Both the position numbers and the translations under genes were made by a program. Under the pieces are notes generated by a model. That model had not been told where the DNA came from. It saw nothing but the letters and a program-made list of their open reading frames with translations, and did no database searches. A stretch of 64,000 nt of DNA from IMG/VR virus record IMGVR_UViG_3300043773_000356, positions 1 through 64,000 of that record; one strand, 5' to 3'. Below, piece after piece: positions 1-8,036 of this stretch. Each line of letters begins with the position of its first letter. Position 1 is the stretch's first letter. Source of the stretch: a virus.

Positions 1-315
1 GTAAACCCCAGGATACGTAACAGTCATTCTAGACCCACTAACTAGATACACGCTGTCCACAATATCAGCAACATCAAACGTTATCGCATATGCTGCGGTT
101 GTACTAACAGCTACTTGATCAGAATCGCTTGACCACGCACCAAACGGGTTAGTTAAAAACCGCCCCCCATCAGGCCCAAACAATGAAAGTAAGTTGTTAT
201 TGAGCCTGTTAAAGTACAAGCGCAAGACGTTATTAAACTGCTCTTGATAGCGTGAGTCGTACTGCCCCGGTGCCAGCGGCAAGTTAGGTGCAGCAGGATG
301 TTGAATAAAACTCAC
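1..315 (-). CDS. Virion/tail-associated protein, partial (cut by window edge)
   Basis: An open minus-strand frame starts at GTG 315 and runs off the left edge with no stop. The GTG overlaps the stop of the upstream homing endonuclease (GTGA) and is preceded by a GGGGGAAAGA ribosome site. The protein begins VSFIQHPAAPNLPLAPGQ and continues with YDSRYQEQFNNVLRLYFNRLN, a helical opening I associate with small structural proteins of uncultured aquatic phages; a beta-rich part follows. The function is unknown. Its place at the end of the tail module supports a virion role. About 105 residues are visible. Confidence 0.7.
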   Translation of the reverse strand, partial: MSFIQHPAAPNLPLAPGQYDSRYQEQFNNVLRLYFNRLNNNLLSLFGPDGGRFLTNPFGAWSSDSDQVAVSTTAAYAITFDVADIVDSVYLVSGSRMTVTYPGVY

Positions 316-944
316 TCTTTCCCCCAATACAAACACTCAAGATTTTTACGATCCGCCGCAGCTTCTGCGACTGAATTACGAACAGGAGCGTAGTATCTTT
401 TTTTATTTGCAGTTATTGAAGCCATCCATTTATCAGCATATACGTTAATAACTCCAATTACACCAGCTTTATTAGTCTTTGGTATCCGAATATTACGCGC
501 TTGAATAGTTGGCAGTACCCAACGACAGTTATCTGGTTGGTAGTTACCATAAGGATTAATTCGATCTAAAGTTTGGGCACCTTCAGGTTCCCCCATATCT
601 GCGGCAAAATTAGAATATTTTAACCATCTAGAACACACAGTAATTCCTAGACCCCCCCATCGAGGGTAATCTTTATCCGTAGGTACAGTACAACGACGGA
701 TCATAGACCGCCAAGTGTTGTAGGAAGATTTACCATACCCCCCATGTTTAGTAATACGTTCTTTTAAATAGCATCCACAAGAGGTGGTGTTTTTAGTAAC
801 TAAACTGCCTGAAGGCACTAAAACTTCTTTACCACAAGAACAAACACATCGCCAAAGCACTTTTTTGTTGTGGTCTGTGCCTGCTCTAGACAGCACTTGT
901 AAACGCCCAAAAATTTGCCCTACGCGATTAACAAAACGCCCCAT
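312..944 (-). CDS. HNH homing endonuclease with zinc-finger-like N-terminus and AP2-like C-terminus
   Basis: This 210-aa protein is likely a free-standing homing endonuclease. The N-terminal third has a CVCSCGKE...TTSCGC cysteine set, typical of zinc-binding DNA recognition in these enzymes. The middle has an HNH-type core: WGGLGITVCSRW, then LDRINPYGNYQPDNCRW. The last 50 residues (GVIGVINVYADKWMASI..., ending NLECLYWG) resemble an AP2 DNA-binding repeat. The start is set at ATG 944 because GGAGG lies 5 nt upstream; an in-frame start 57 nt earlier has no such site. It sits between two tail genes and has no structural role, so it is probably a selfish insertion in the late operon. The exact catalytic residues were not aligned. 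Confidence 0.85.
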   Translation of the reverse strand: MGRFVNRVGQIFGRLQVLSRAGTDHNKKVLWRCVCSCGKEVLVPSGSLVTKNTTSCGCYLKERITKHGGYGKSSYNTWRSMIRRCTVPTDKDYPRWGGLGITVCSRWLKYSNFAADMGEPEGAQTLDRINPYGNYQPDNCRWVLPTIQARNIRIPKTNKAGVIGVINVYADKWMASITANKKRYYAPVRNSVAEAAADRKNLECLYWGKE

Positions 945-1001
945 AGCAACCTCCAAAATAATGAAGGTTTTATTGTACATGCTGTTTTGTTTATTGTACA
1001 T

Positions 1002-3104
1002 CTATCTACGTCCATCAGGACGAATGTCAATACGGGGTGCGCCAAGCTGCCAAGTTGTACCAAGCCCGTCCGATGAAATCTTCATAATCATTTGCCGCCC
1101 ACGGATGCGGGTGTAGACAATATTGGTGAACTGTTCAATCGTGATCGTGGATGTACGAGCAACTGCTTTAGCTGCTTCGGTGTTAAACCCAGACCCTGAT
1201 CCGTTCATGCCGTACATGGTCATCGTAACTTGTGGGGTACCTGCGGTTGATCCTTGGAATGTCAGATCCGGCACCATACGCCAGATAAACCCAAACTTCT
1301 CGCCATCGTCGATGTCAAATTCAGCCGACTCGATATAAGCCTCAATAGGCAACGTCGTACCGGTTTCGTTGTCATCAATTCCTTGCTCATGGTTGACAAG
1401 GTTGTAGCTGTACGTAGCCGCAACAGGGTAATCTCTTAACCCAGAATCAATCCAAGCCGTACGCGCTAATGAGCCGTAATACCAAATATCTTCGGCGTAG
1501 TTGTAAACAACATAAGAATCAACTGCCGTAGCGTCAGCCGAACAGTAAAACCACCAAACTTCATTAAAACCTTCGTTAGTTCCAGCAAAAATTTGTTGGT
1601 TTTGATTAAAGTTAATGTTACTAAATACATGCCGACGAAGATCACAACGAAGTGTTTGCACTCGACCGTCGTAGCGATAGAATTTATCTACGCCCATCCA
1701 AAACACAATACCAGAAGCAATTGCCGCAGCATTTTGCCCTGCAATTGATATATTGTCCCCAAGCAATTGGGAAGTCCAAACAAGGGGCGCACCAACATAC
1801 TGAAGCGAATAAAGCGAAGAATCAGTCCACACCACAACTTCTTGGCGAGCCTGTAAAGCAGTGACGATTTCCGAGCCGTGGGACAACCGTACAAACCCTG
1901 CTTGATTTAACGAAGACGGCACCCAATCAACAACCGATTCTTGGTTTGACCACCGAATAAGCATAGGGTCAAGCGTTGTGCCGCCGTACTCTGTTGTACC
2001 AAATACCAGCACAAATCTAGAAGTGTCCGATACAAGAATATAGTTTTGCAAAGTGGGAACATCAACAAGCTCAGAAATACTTTGAGTGCCCGACTGTGAC
2101 CCTGATGTATTTATTAACGCCCCAGCTACCGTAGCTGAAAGATTAGCCGTAGCACCATCGACATTACGTAAATAGTACGTCGTACCCGCAGTAAGCCCAG
2201 TAGGTAGTGCGCCCGTTGTGGCAAGTTTAATTGCCGTGCCTTCTGCCAAAATATTTGACAGCGTGATAACACAGGGTGTTGCAATGGTTAGGGTTACAGT
2301 ACCCCCTAGCGTATTGACATTAACGCCTCGTCCAACAGGATTAGTAGCAAGATTCCCTGCATCCCAGTAATACAGCCCACCACCACGAGGTCCAAAAATT
2401 AAATCCTCGCCCCAATTACTGGCAGACCATAAGCGCAAAGAGTCGGTTGCCCCGCTACCAAAACCCCAAGTTCCAAGCCCCCAACCTCCACCACCCCAAC
2501 CCGTTAGCGGTAATTGATACGCAGGGCCAGTGTTGACTTGATATGCCGCAACAACTGAAGCTCCACCACCGGGGGAAGCAGCTATAGCTGTAGCATTAGG
2601 CGTAACAGAAATAGTGATGGTGTAGGTGTTAGCGTCAACACGAGTAATTTGAAACTCTTGATTAAGCACCGACGCGGTAACGTTTGTACCAACTCCACCA
2701 ATATCCACAGCGCCACTAAATGTAACAAAATCGCCTGTTATGGCTCCGTGTGCTGTGTCAGTAACTGTTACCGTAGTAGATGCAGTAAGTGCAAACGGAT
2801 TGTTATTAATGGTTGAAGTTGCGCGAATTGGCGTGATGTCGTTGTAGTACCCCCCACGCTCCACATAATATTTGAGGTTGGTCCCAACCCCCATAAGGTT
2901 TTCAAACCCTAGCGTGACCCAGTTCCATAAAGAACGACATACGCCTTGGAAAGTATAGGGGGATATACGTGACCATCCGCCAATCTTTTCAGGGGTGCCT
3001 TGGCGAAACCGCACTTTGTCAGATACATACCAACCGTTCTCGTTGGTATACCGAGTGTTTTCTTTATTAACCCCCGGCTTTAATAATATCTTTTTGAGTG
3101 GCAT
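1002..3104 (-). CDS. Tail/head-completion protein, possibly like P22 gp10 stabilisation protein
   Basis: A 700-aa structural protein. The N-terminus (KPGVNKENTRYTNENGWY, then a VRFRQGTPEKIGGW segment) resembles the opening of podovirus tail-hub or stabilisation proteins that form beta-propellers. The body is rich in beta-prone Thr, Gly, Val and Ser, with repeated W-containing blades (GWGGGGWGLGTWGFGSGATD; IRWSNQESVVDWVPSS). An inserted stretch near residues 95-170 looks like an Ig-like or bacterial surface domain. It follows the endolysin by 3 nt. The gp10 comparison is by overall pattern only; a tail-tubular or generic tail protein remains possible. Confidence 0.6.
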   Translation of the reverse strand: MPLKKILLKPGVNKENTRYTNENGWYVSDKVRFRQGTPEKIGGWSRISPYTFQGVCRSLWNWVTLGFENLMGVGTNLKYYVERGGYYNDITPIRATSTINNNPFALTASTTVTVTDTAHGAITGDFVTFSGAVDIGGVGTNVTASVLNQEFQITRVDANTYTITISVTPNATAIAASPGGGASVVAAYQVNTGPAYQLPLTGWGGGGWGLGTWGFGSGATDSLRLWSASNWGEDLIFGPRGGGLYYWDAGNLATNPVGRGVNVNTLGGTVTLTIATPCVITLSNILAEGTAIKLATTGALPTGLTAGTTYYLRNVDGATANLSATVAGALINTSGSQSGTQSISELVDVPTLQNYILVSDTSRFVLVFGTTEYGGTTLDPMLIRWSNQESVVDWVPSSLNQAGFVRLSHGSEIVTALQARQEVVVWTDSSLYSLQYVGAPLVWTSQLLGDNISIAGQNAAAIASGIVFWMGVDKFYRYDGRVQTLRCDLRRHVFSNINFNQNQQIFAGTNEGFNEVWWFYCSADATAVDSYVVYNYAEDIWYYGSLARTAWIDSGLRDYPVAATYSYNLVNHEQGIDDNETGTTLPIEAYIESAEFDIDDGEKFGFIWRMVPDLTFQGSTAGTPQVTMTMYGMNGSGSGFNTEAAKAVARTSTITIEQFTNIVYTRIRGRQMIMKISSDGLGTTWQLGAPRIDIRPDGRR

Positions 3105-3107
3105 CGC

Positions 3108-3575
3108 TCACCTCATCAATGCAGCTTCAGCCGCACGTCGGCGTGTAAGGCCGGGGAGGACTCTACCGGCAGCTTTATTCCACAATAAGCACTGATCGGC
3201 TGCACCATCCCAGTCCCCCGCATCAATACGTTTCTTGAACGTGGAAACCCGATAGTTTCCTAAGCCACAATTGTAAGCCCAGCTTGTCACGGCGGCAATG
3301 CGTCTTGGTAAAGCAGTTTGAAGTTTGGGAGACATCTTAAAAAGCCCCCTGACAAAGTATTCAACGTGGTGGTCCAGCGCATCCTCGCACTGCTGCATTG
3401 TCCAGACGGTTCCTGGGTTGATGTCCGGCCCTGTGGCTCCCCAACCGATTGTCCAAGGGTGCCCACGGGTTCCGGGGTCGGGATAAGCCGTTACACGTCC
3501 GTCAGGCAAACGCTTTGCCAAGCCTTCAAAAGGCTTGATCAGTACATCCTTGCAAAGCTTCTTAGCCTCATTCAC
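3108..3575 (-). CDS. Endolysin, phage lysozyme of glycoside hydrolase family 24
   Basis: This enzyme cleaves the beta-1,4 bond between N-acetylmuramic acid and N-acetylglucosamine in peptidoglycan and releases progeny phage. The family triad is visible: Glu17 in IKPFEGL, Asp33 in TAYPDPGT and Thr42 in PWTIGWGATG. The Glu-Asp and Asp-Thr spacings are longer than the compact T4 type. The later part (ALPRRIAAVTSWAYNCGLGN, then STFKKRI) is the usual helical lobe. GTG 3575 is chosen because it overlaps the stop of the upstream membrane gene (GTGA) and gives 155 aa, normal for the family; a longer in-frame start at 3626 would lie inside that gene. No signal peptide is seen, so it probably depends on a holin. 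Confidence 0.88.
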   Translation of the reverse strand: MNEAKKLCKDVLIKPFEGLAKRLPDGRVTAYPDPGTRGHPWTIGWGATGPDINPGTVWTMQQCEDALDHHVEYFVRGLFKMSPKLQTALPRRIAAVTSWAYNCGLGNYRVSTFKKRIDAGDWDGAADQCLLWNKAAGRVLPGLTRRRAAEAALMR

Positions 3576-4057
3576 GATTTCTGATATTTCTCTACGCTGC
3601 GCCCAACGAACCAAAACGTGATACACATTGTAAATACACCAAAATCATCCTCATCCCAGCACTTGCTCACGACCTCGGTCCAATCTGCACCCGTTTTAAA
3701 CGCGATAACAAGCGCAGCCGCCTTGACTGCCGCATACATAAAGAACAAAGCCCAAGTAATCCCCGGACGAACCAACGCCGAGATAGCAGCCACAAACCAA
3801 CCCGCTGCCTTAGCCGTTTCAGCTTGCTCTTGAAACGCAGCTTTGATGGTATCCATCTGCTGGATAGAGTAGTCAACATACTTCTCCTCCATCTTGAACT
3901 CGCCCCGCATCTTCTCCAGATCGGTCTGTAGTTGGAACATGCTGAGTTCATGCTGGCGTTCGTTCTTTTTGTCCAAGAACTTCAGGACTTCAGGAGCAAG
4001 CCGAAAGATGCCACCAAAGATGGAGCCTAAAAGACCGCCGCTAAGTAGCTCAAACAT
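3572..4057 (-). CDS. Holin-like membrane protein (three-helix, GTA-holin type)
   Basis: A 161-aa protein directly upstream of the endolysin and overlapping it by 4 nt. It has a hydrophobic N-terminus (GGLLGSIFGGIF), a charged coiled-coil stretch (about residues 28-80), then hydrophobic segments in GWFVAAISALVRPGITWALF, MYAAVKAAALVIAF and near the C-terminus (FGVFTMCITFWFVG). This layout matches the holin of three transmembrane helices known from gene transfer agents and many phages. Holins permeabilise the inner membrane and time lysis. The neighbour context is strong; the holin assignment is not proven by any catalytic motif. Confidence 0.65.
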   Translation of the reverse strand: MFELLSGGLLGSIFGGIFRLAPEVLKFLDKKNERQHELSMFQLQTDLEKMRGEFKMEEKYVDYSIQQMDTIKAAFQEQAETAKAAGWFVAAISALVRPGITWALFFMYAAVKAAALVIAFKTGADWTEVVSKCWDEDDFGVFTMCITFWFVGRSVEKYQKS

Positions 4058-4059
4058 AA

Positions 4060-4476
4060 TTACCCCTTAGCAGTTACGATGTCGGCACCCTTCTTGACTG
4101 TTACCTTGCTGCCTTCAACATCAACCTGCATAGGTGGCTCGGCACGATCAAGCTTGTCCAACCGAGTGATGAGATCCTTGATGACTTCAAACTCAGGCTT
4201 CTCCTGCTTGGGCGCAGTACCTGCAATCCCATTCAGCATTTGAATAAGTGCAGTAAGTGAAGCACCAAGAAGACCCATAACAGCAGCAATTTTTTCGCCT
4301 TCAAGGAAAAGAGATGCACCGACACCCACGATCACGATCAGGAAGATATAAAGCAGCCCATCTTCGCCAATGGCTTTGCCTGCTACTTCTTTGGCCGAGT
4401 CTTGTGCTTTAAGCTCTTCAAGCCGAATCTTAGCCTGCGCTTTGAGTACGGCTAGCTCGTGGGTTTTGTCGTCCAT
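4060..4476 (-). CDS. Membrane protein of the lysis cassette, second holin/antiholin candidate
   Basis: A 138-aa protein with a charged helical N-terminus (about residues 1-40) and two consecutive hydrophobic helices (GLLYIFLIVIVGVGASLFL, then AAVMGLLGASLTALIQML). A charged C-terminal tail ends KVTVKKGADIVTAKG. It lies 2 nt upstream of the holin-like gene. A role as antiholin, second holin or an inner-membrane lysis helper is inferred from topology and position. No lipobox or spanin signature is seen. Confidence 0.6.
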   Translation of the reverse strand: MDDKTHELAVLKAQAKIRLEELKAQDSAKEVAGKAIGEDGLLYIFLIVIVGVGASLFLEGEKIAAVMGLLGASLTALIQMLNGIAGTAPKQEKPEFEVIKDLITRLDKLDRAEPPMQVDVEGSKVTVKKGADIVTAKG

Positions 4477-4638
4477 CTACTCTTCCGCTTTTACTTCAGG
4501 GGCTACTTGAAGTTGTGGCGCTACTTGCTCTTGAATGGCTTGTACGATCTGAAACACTTCACCATAAGGCCGTGTGCCTAGATACCCGATGATGTTGTTC
4601 ATCAGGGAAAGTTTTACGGTTACGTCCTGGTCGTTCAT
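4477..4638 (-). CDS. Small conserved phage protein of the lysis region (53 aa)
   Basis: ATG 4638 is preceded by an AGGA ribosome site, and the stop abuts the start of the membrane protein downstream. It encodes MNDQDVTVKLSLMNNIIGYL, then TRPYGEVFQIVQAIQEQV and an acidic tail. The mix of amphipathic helix and regular spacing supports a real gene. The function is unknown. Confidence 0.6.
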   Translation of the reverse strand: MNDQDVTVKLSLMNNIIGYLGTRPYGEVFQIVQAIQEQVAPQLQVAPEVKAEE

Positions 4639-4647
4639 GGTTTTCCT

Positions 4648-4905
4648 TTAGGCTTGATAAGCTTTACCCGCAGCAATAGCTGCGTTTGTTGCCGTGAGAT
4701 CACGATCATCGAACCATCCCTTTGCAATCATAAGCTCAAGATGCTCCACGTTGCGCTTGATGCAGTCTTGACGCTCTTGCGCTGGTTCGTTTTGCATCCG
4801 AGTACCGGCAACAATAGCGTTGATGAGATCCACCGAGTCACCCATTGCTGAGAAATGGCGGTCAAGTTCTGCTTGGCTGGGTACTTCTTGAATAACTTCA
4901 GACAT
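4648..4905 (-). CDS. Hypothetical small helical protein (85 aa)
   Basis: Encodes an 85-aa soluble, helical, slightly acidic protein. It contains AELDRHFSAMGDSVDLIN and KRNVEHLELMIAKGWFDD, and ends in an Ala-rich tail. It sits two bases downstream of the next gene in the operon. The function is not recognised. The tight spacing and ordinary codon use support coding. Confidence 0.6.
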   Translation of the reverse strand: MSEVIQEVPSQAELDRHFSAMGDSVDLINAIVAGTRMQNEPAQERQDCIKRNVEHLELMIAKGWFDDRDLTATNAAIAAGKAYQA

Positions 4906-4907
4906 GA

Positions 4908-5156
4908 TTAAGCTCCGATTTGATTTTGCTGCGCTGCTTCATAGGCTGCTACAACCTCTGGTGTCCACGCTGCTTGAGCAATCGCTACCACCTTCTCTGG
5001 CTGGCCTGTGAGGTCTTGCCCCGGCGTTAGGGATGAGCGGTGGTAGGTCTTAGTAAGTTCAACACCATCTTCAATGATCCTGGTGGCTTCTCGGTAAAGA
5101 ACAATGCCGTTCTCAACAACAGTAATTTGGTCTACTACAGTTTGTTTGGTAATCAT
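4908..5156 (-). CDS. Small conserved phage protein, copy 1 of a duplicated gene (82 aa)
   Basis: Nearly the same protein as the one at 5830-6066: both begin MITK(Q/E)TVVDQITVVENGIV and share LYREATRI, TYHRSSLTPGQDL and AAWTPEV. Each follows a fibre gene and a leader hairpin. The short beta-rich N-terminus could be an assembly or capping piece for the adjacent fibre, but no known chaperone motif is present, so the function is open. The start has AAGGAAC upstream. Confidence 0.65.
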   Translation of the reverse strand: MITKQTVVDQITVVENGIVLYREATRIIEDGVELTKTYHRSSLTPGQDLTGQPEKVVAIAQAAWTPEVVAAYEAAQQNQIGA

Positions 5157-5180
5157 TTAAGTTCCTTTCGTTGGTCCGAT

Positions 5181-5197
5181 CACACTAGTCCGGTGTG
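5181..5197 (-). promoter_or_regulatory. Intercistronic hairpin, copy 1
   Basis: CACAC and GTGTG pair around a 7-nt loop (TAGTCCG on the plus strand). It lies just after the stop of the fibre gene and about 25 nt before the start of the 82-aa gene. The equivalent hairpin at 6088-6108 has a different stem but nearly the same loop, so pairing seems to be what is kept. There is no U-run, so it is not a simple terminator. Confidence 0.45.
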
Positions 5198-5198
5198 C

Positions 5199-5819
5199 TT
5201 AAACGTAGTATGTTAATGATGCACTTATACCCTGTGACGATGCTATTGCGGTGCTAAAATAAAATGTTGTAGAGGAACTAGACGGACCTTGTACAAAACC
5301 CCCAGCAGTTGTAGTTCCGTTAACAGCAACCCCAGGAGGACCGCCTGACGCGGCAGAACCATCATAGCCGCTGGCAAAAGGCAGTCCGCTTACATTTGTA
5401 CTGTTTGCTATTGTTGCGTAGGTGGCAACACCGCCTGCTGTTGTTGAAAAAAACCAAACAGTAACTTGACTTCCAATTTTTCTATATCTACCAGAGTAAG
5501 CAGGGCTTCCAGTAGTAGTCATATTACTAACACTCGGTGTCCAAGTCCCCTCCTCATAATCATCCAGCGTATTAGCGTCTGAGGATGCAGATTGCGTGGC
5601 GGGGAAGGTGATGCCAACACCTGTAGCGGATGTAGAGCCACCTTGCAAAATTAGGGTGCCGGAGCTATTGGCCGTCAACACATCAGCACTTGTAGCCCCG
5701 GAGTTGCCTACAGCAAGACGCACCGTACCATCCGGGGAGGATGGTTGATACAAGGTGAAATTATTAGTCGCTGTGCCGGATTGCCCGACTTGGACGTTGT
5801 TTGCTTTTACTGTAGACAC
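5199..5819 (-). CDS. Tail fibre / adhesin protein, copy of duplicated cassette (206 aa)
   Basis: A 206-aa fibre-type protein, rich in Ser, Thr, Gly and Asn. The N-terminal part (MSTVKANNVQVGQSGTATNN) leads to a shared shaft segment (GITFPATQSASSDANTLDDY, then EEGTWTP) that also occurs in the 6112-6768 protein. A different C-terminal beta domain follows. The DNA of the shared segment is almost identical in the two genes (5536-5615 and 6461-6540) while the tips differ, as expected for receptor-binding tips swapped by recombination. Binding to the host surface is inferred. Confidence 0.7.
   Translation of the reverse strand: MSTVKANNVQVGQSGTATNNFTLYQPSSPDGTVRLAVGNSGATSADVLTANSSGTLILQGGSTSATGVGITFPATQSASSDANTLDDYEEGTWTPSVSNMTTTGSPAYSGRYRKIGSQVTVWFFSTTAGGVATYATIANSTNVSGLPFASGYDGSAASGGPPGVAVNGTTTAGGFVQGPSSSSTTFYFSTAIASSQGISASLTYYV
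5536..5615. repeat. 80-bp direct repeat, copy 1 (fibre shaft segment)
   Basis: By eye this is identical to 6461-6540 except for one base near the start (CCCCTCC versus CCCTTCC). It encodes the shared shaft segment of two fibre genes and could serve as a recombination site for exchanging tips. Confidence 0.85.
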
Positions 5820-5829
5820 AGTAGGCTCC

Positions 5830-6066
5830 TTATGTTGCTTGTGCTGCTTGGTAGGCTGCGATTACTTCAGGTGTCCATGCTGCTTGAGCGATTGATACAA
5901 CTTTGCTGGGCTGACCCGATAAATCCTGCCCCGGTGTTAAGGATGAACGATGGTATGTTTGTGTCAGTAGGTTGCCATCTTCCATAATGCGAGTGGCTTC
6001 ACGGTAAAGAACAATGCCGTTCTCAACGACAGTGATTTGGTCTACTACGGTTTCTTTGGTAATCAT
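5830..6066 (-). CDS. Small conserved phage protein, copy 2 of a duplicated gene (78 aa)
   Basis: A 78-aa paralogue of the 82-aa protein at 4908-5156, differing mostly around residue 30 (RIMEDGNLLTQTYHRSS against RIIEDGVELTKTYHRSS) and at the C-terminus. It follows the 6112-6768 fibre gene in the transcript, as copy 1 follows the 5199-5819 fibre, so the fibre and small gene duplicated as one unit. The function is unknown. Confidence 0.65.
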   Translation of the reverse strand: MITKETVVDQITVVENGIVLYREATRIMEDGNLLTQTYHRSSLTPGQDLSGQPSKVVSIAQAAWTPEVIAAYQAAQAT

Positions 6067-6087
6067 TTAAGTTCCTTTGTTGGTCCG

Positions 6088-6108
6088 TCTGCATCAGTCC
6101 AATGCAGA
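6088..6108 (-). promoter_or_regulatory. Intercistronic hairpin, copy 2
   Basis: TCTGCAT and ATGCAGA pair around the 7-nt loop CAGTCCA. Its position matches the hairpin at 5181-5197: after the fibre stop and before the small gene, with the same GGACCAAC leader and AAGGAAC ribosome site. The stem bases differ from copy 1 but pairing is preserved. Confidence 0.45.
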
Positions 6109-6111
6109 TAA

Positions 6112-6768
6112 TTAAACTTTATAAGTTACGCTAAATTGAATTCGTGCAGAATTTCCTAAAACAGCTTGATTGATGTTATTAGTTCCTGATAATGATGTTT
6201 GTGTATGAAAGACTAGATTAGTTGTTCCAGGTTCTACTGCGGTAGTCATTGAATACACAGATTGCGCCAAATTAGCAAAATAACCGGTACTTCCTGGCTG
6301 TACATAAGACCCGTTGCTAGTAAAAGGTAGTCCATATACTCGTGTTGTGGAACCAGTACCAATTAAATTTATTGTTATTTCACCCCACACAACTACAGTA
6401 TTACCTATTTTTGTGTATGAAGCAGTTTGTGTTGTGTATGTTGCAGTTCCACCAACATTTGGTGTCCAAGTCCCTTCCTCATAATCATCCAGCGTATTAG
6501 CGTCTGAGGATGCAGATTGCGTGGCGGGGAAGGTGATGCCGTTGGATACTTGTATAACCCCTCCAGAAGCATTGTTGGTGGTTGTACCAACTAGCAAGTT
6601 ACCACCGGAGGTGATACGCATCCGCTCGGAGCCACCCGTTGATAAAGCAACCGTATCAGCAGCAGGATAAAACAGGCCCGTGTTTGCGTCAGTGCCTTGG
6701 AACGCTGGTGTTGATGCTGAACCGTCAGGACCAGCTATGCCGGTCGTACCATTGATAGTTACGGGCAT
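6112..6768 (-). CDS. Tail fibre / adhesin protein (218 aa)
   Basis: A 218-aa fibre protein. The N-terminus MPVTINGTTGIAGPDGSAS and the GTDANTGLFYPAADTVALST and GGSERMRI motifs are typical of phage fibre shafts that fold as trimers. It shares the TFPATQSASSDANTLDDY segment with 5199-5819, then has its own C-terminal beta domain ending RIQFSVTYKV. It lies 2 nt after the S74-type fibre gene. It probably contributes to receptor binding, or decorates the main fibre. Confidence 0.7.
   Translation of the reverse strand: MPVTINGTTGIAGPDGSASTPAFQGTDANTGLFYPAADTVALSTGGSERMRITSGGNLLVGTTTNNASGGVIQVSNGITFPATQSASSDANTLDDYEEGTWTPNVGGTATYTTQTASYTKIGNTVVVWGEITINLIGTGSTTRVYGLPFTSNGSYVQPGSTGYFANLAQSVYSMTTAVEPGTTNLVFHTQTSLSGTNNINQAVLGNSARIQFSVTYKV
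6461..6540. repeat. 80-bp direct repeat, copy 2 (fibre shaft segment)
   Basis: Partner of 5536-5615, about 925 bp away in the same orientation, with one mismatch seen by eye. Recombination between the two would delete or duplicate the fibre plus small-gene cassette. Confidence 0.85.
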
Positions 6769-6770
6769 GA

Positions 6771-8027
6771 TTAGTTTCCTTTGAGGGTTGCGATTTCAGC
6801 CTCGGCTGCTTGGAGGCGAGTGTTGAGTTCTTTGATGGCGTTGACCATGTGCCAAAACACATTGTCGGAGTCTACCGATAACACACCGGTGGATTCTTCC
6901 TTGACGCAATCAGGGCAGACTTCTTGAAGTTCCTGAGCAATAACGCCGAGTTGGATACCGGTCTTTTGAATTGCGTCTTGCGGCTTGAGTTCAGCATCAA
7001 CTTCTTCCGGCAAACGGTACTCAAAGTTGCGAACACGAATCTGGCTAATCTTGTCTAAGCCTTCGTTGTTATCAACGATGTTCTTCTTCAGACGCCGGTC
7101 AGAAGTCGTAGACCAAGACGATGAGTTGTTACCTTGGTAGACACCACCACCGCCTGGGCTAATAAACCCGGTGGTTGATCCTTTTCCGGTAAGAGCGCTA
7201 CCGCCCGCTGAACCGATTACAAGTTCATTTGAGTTGGTTGCTGCACTACCCCTAGTGTTATAACCTAAGAAAACATTATCATCGCCTGTTGTTGTAAGTA
7301 ATCCCGCGCTTGCACCAATACAAATGTTTCTTGCGCCGGTTGTAATTGCAACGCCTGAATTATTCCCTACGCCTGTGTTTTCAGCGCCAGTAGCCGCGTA
7401 TATTGATTTATAACCAACGGCGGTGCTGTTATTAGATGTAGTGTTGCTATATCCCGCCTGATAACCAACAGCAGTGTTGTTGGAGGCGGTGGTGTTGGTT
7501 AAGAGAGCTTGGAAACCAATAGCAACATTATAATTTGCGGTTGTGCTATCCCTCAAAGCGTCTTTACCAACAACCGTGTTTTGCGCTCCAGTCGTTAAAG
7601 TAACCGAAGAGTTAGCCCCAACTGATACGTTGTCAGTTCCACTAGTATTTGCACCAAGTGCGTCACGTCCTACAGCCGTATTTCTTATGCCAGTCGTATT
7701 CGCATCTAACGCCTGATAACCAACAGCGGTGTTGTCTGAGCCAGTGCTATTGCTATAGAGGGCTGATGCCCCCACCGCAGTGTTGCTAACCCCCGTCGTA
7801 CTCGGCGCAGCGTTATATCCAAGCGCAGTCAGATAAGGCGAAGCACCACCCGTTGTCATCGACCCATACACCGGACCCAGTGTGGTAGGCGTGGCGGCAG
7901 AAGCTGTCGTTATGATGGTCCCTGCCGCAGCAGGTAAGGTCACGGTGTAAGTGCTATTCGTATTCGGTGCGGCTATAGTGACAATACCTGTCCCAGACGC
8001 ATCACCCGATAATTTCAGTTGTGACAT
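6771..8027 (-). CDS. Tail fibre with C-terminal S74 intramolecular chaperone
   Basis: A 418-aa fibre. Residues about 60-290 are repeats of the NTAVGxxAL type (SNTAVGASALYSNSTGSDN, then NTAVGYQALDANTTG), a head-domain pattern shared with trimeric autotransporters. The C-terminal ~110 residues are a Peptidase_S74 chaperone: TSDRRLKKNI carries the Ser of the self-cleavage site, followed by FEYR, IQLGVIAQELQEVCP and a trimerising coil (NAIKELNTRLQAAEAEIATL). In this family the chaperone guides trimer folding and is then cut off. This is probably the main receptor-binding fibre. Confidence 0.85.
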   Translation of the reverse strand: MSQLKLSGDASGTGIVTIAAPNTNSTYTVTLPAAAGTIITTASAATPTTLGPVYGSMTTGGASPYLTALGYNAAPSTTGVSNTAVGASALYSNSTGSDNTAVGYQALDANTTGIRNTAVGRDALGANTSGTDNVSVGANSSVTLTTGAQNTVVGKDALRDSTTANYNVAIGFQALLTNTTASNNTAVGYQAGYSNTTSNNSTAVGYKSIYAATGAENTGVGNNSGVAITTGARNICIGASAGLLTTTGDDNVFLGYNTRGSAATNSNELVIGSAGGSALTGKGSTTGFISPGGGGVYQGNNSSSWSTTSDRRLKKNIVDNNEGLDKISQIRVRNFEYRLPEEVDAELKPQDAIQKTGIQLGVIAQELQEVCPDCVKEESTGVLSVDSDNVFWHMVNAIKELNTRLQAAEAEIATLKGN

Positions 8028-8036
8028 GTTATTTCC

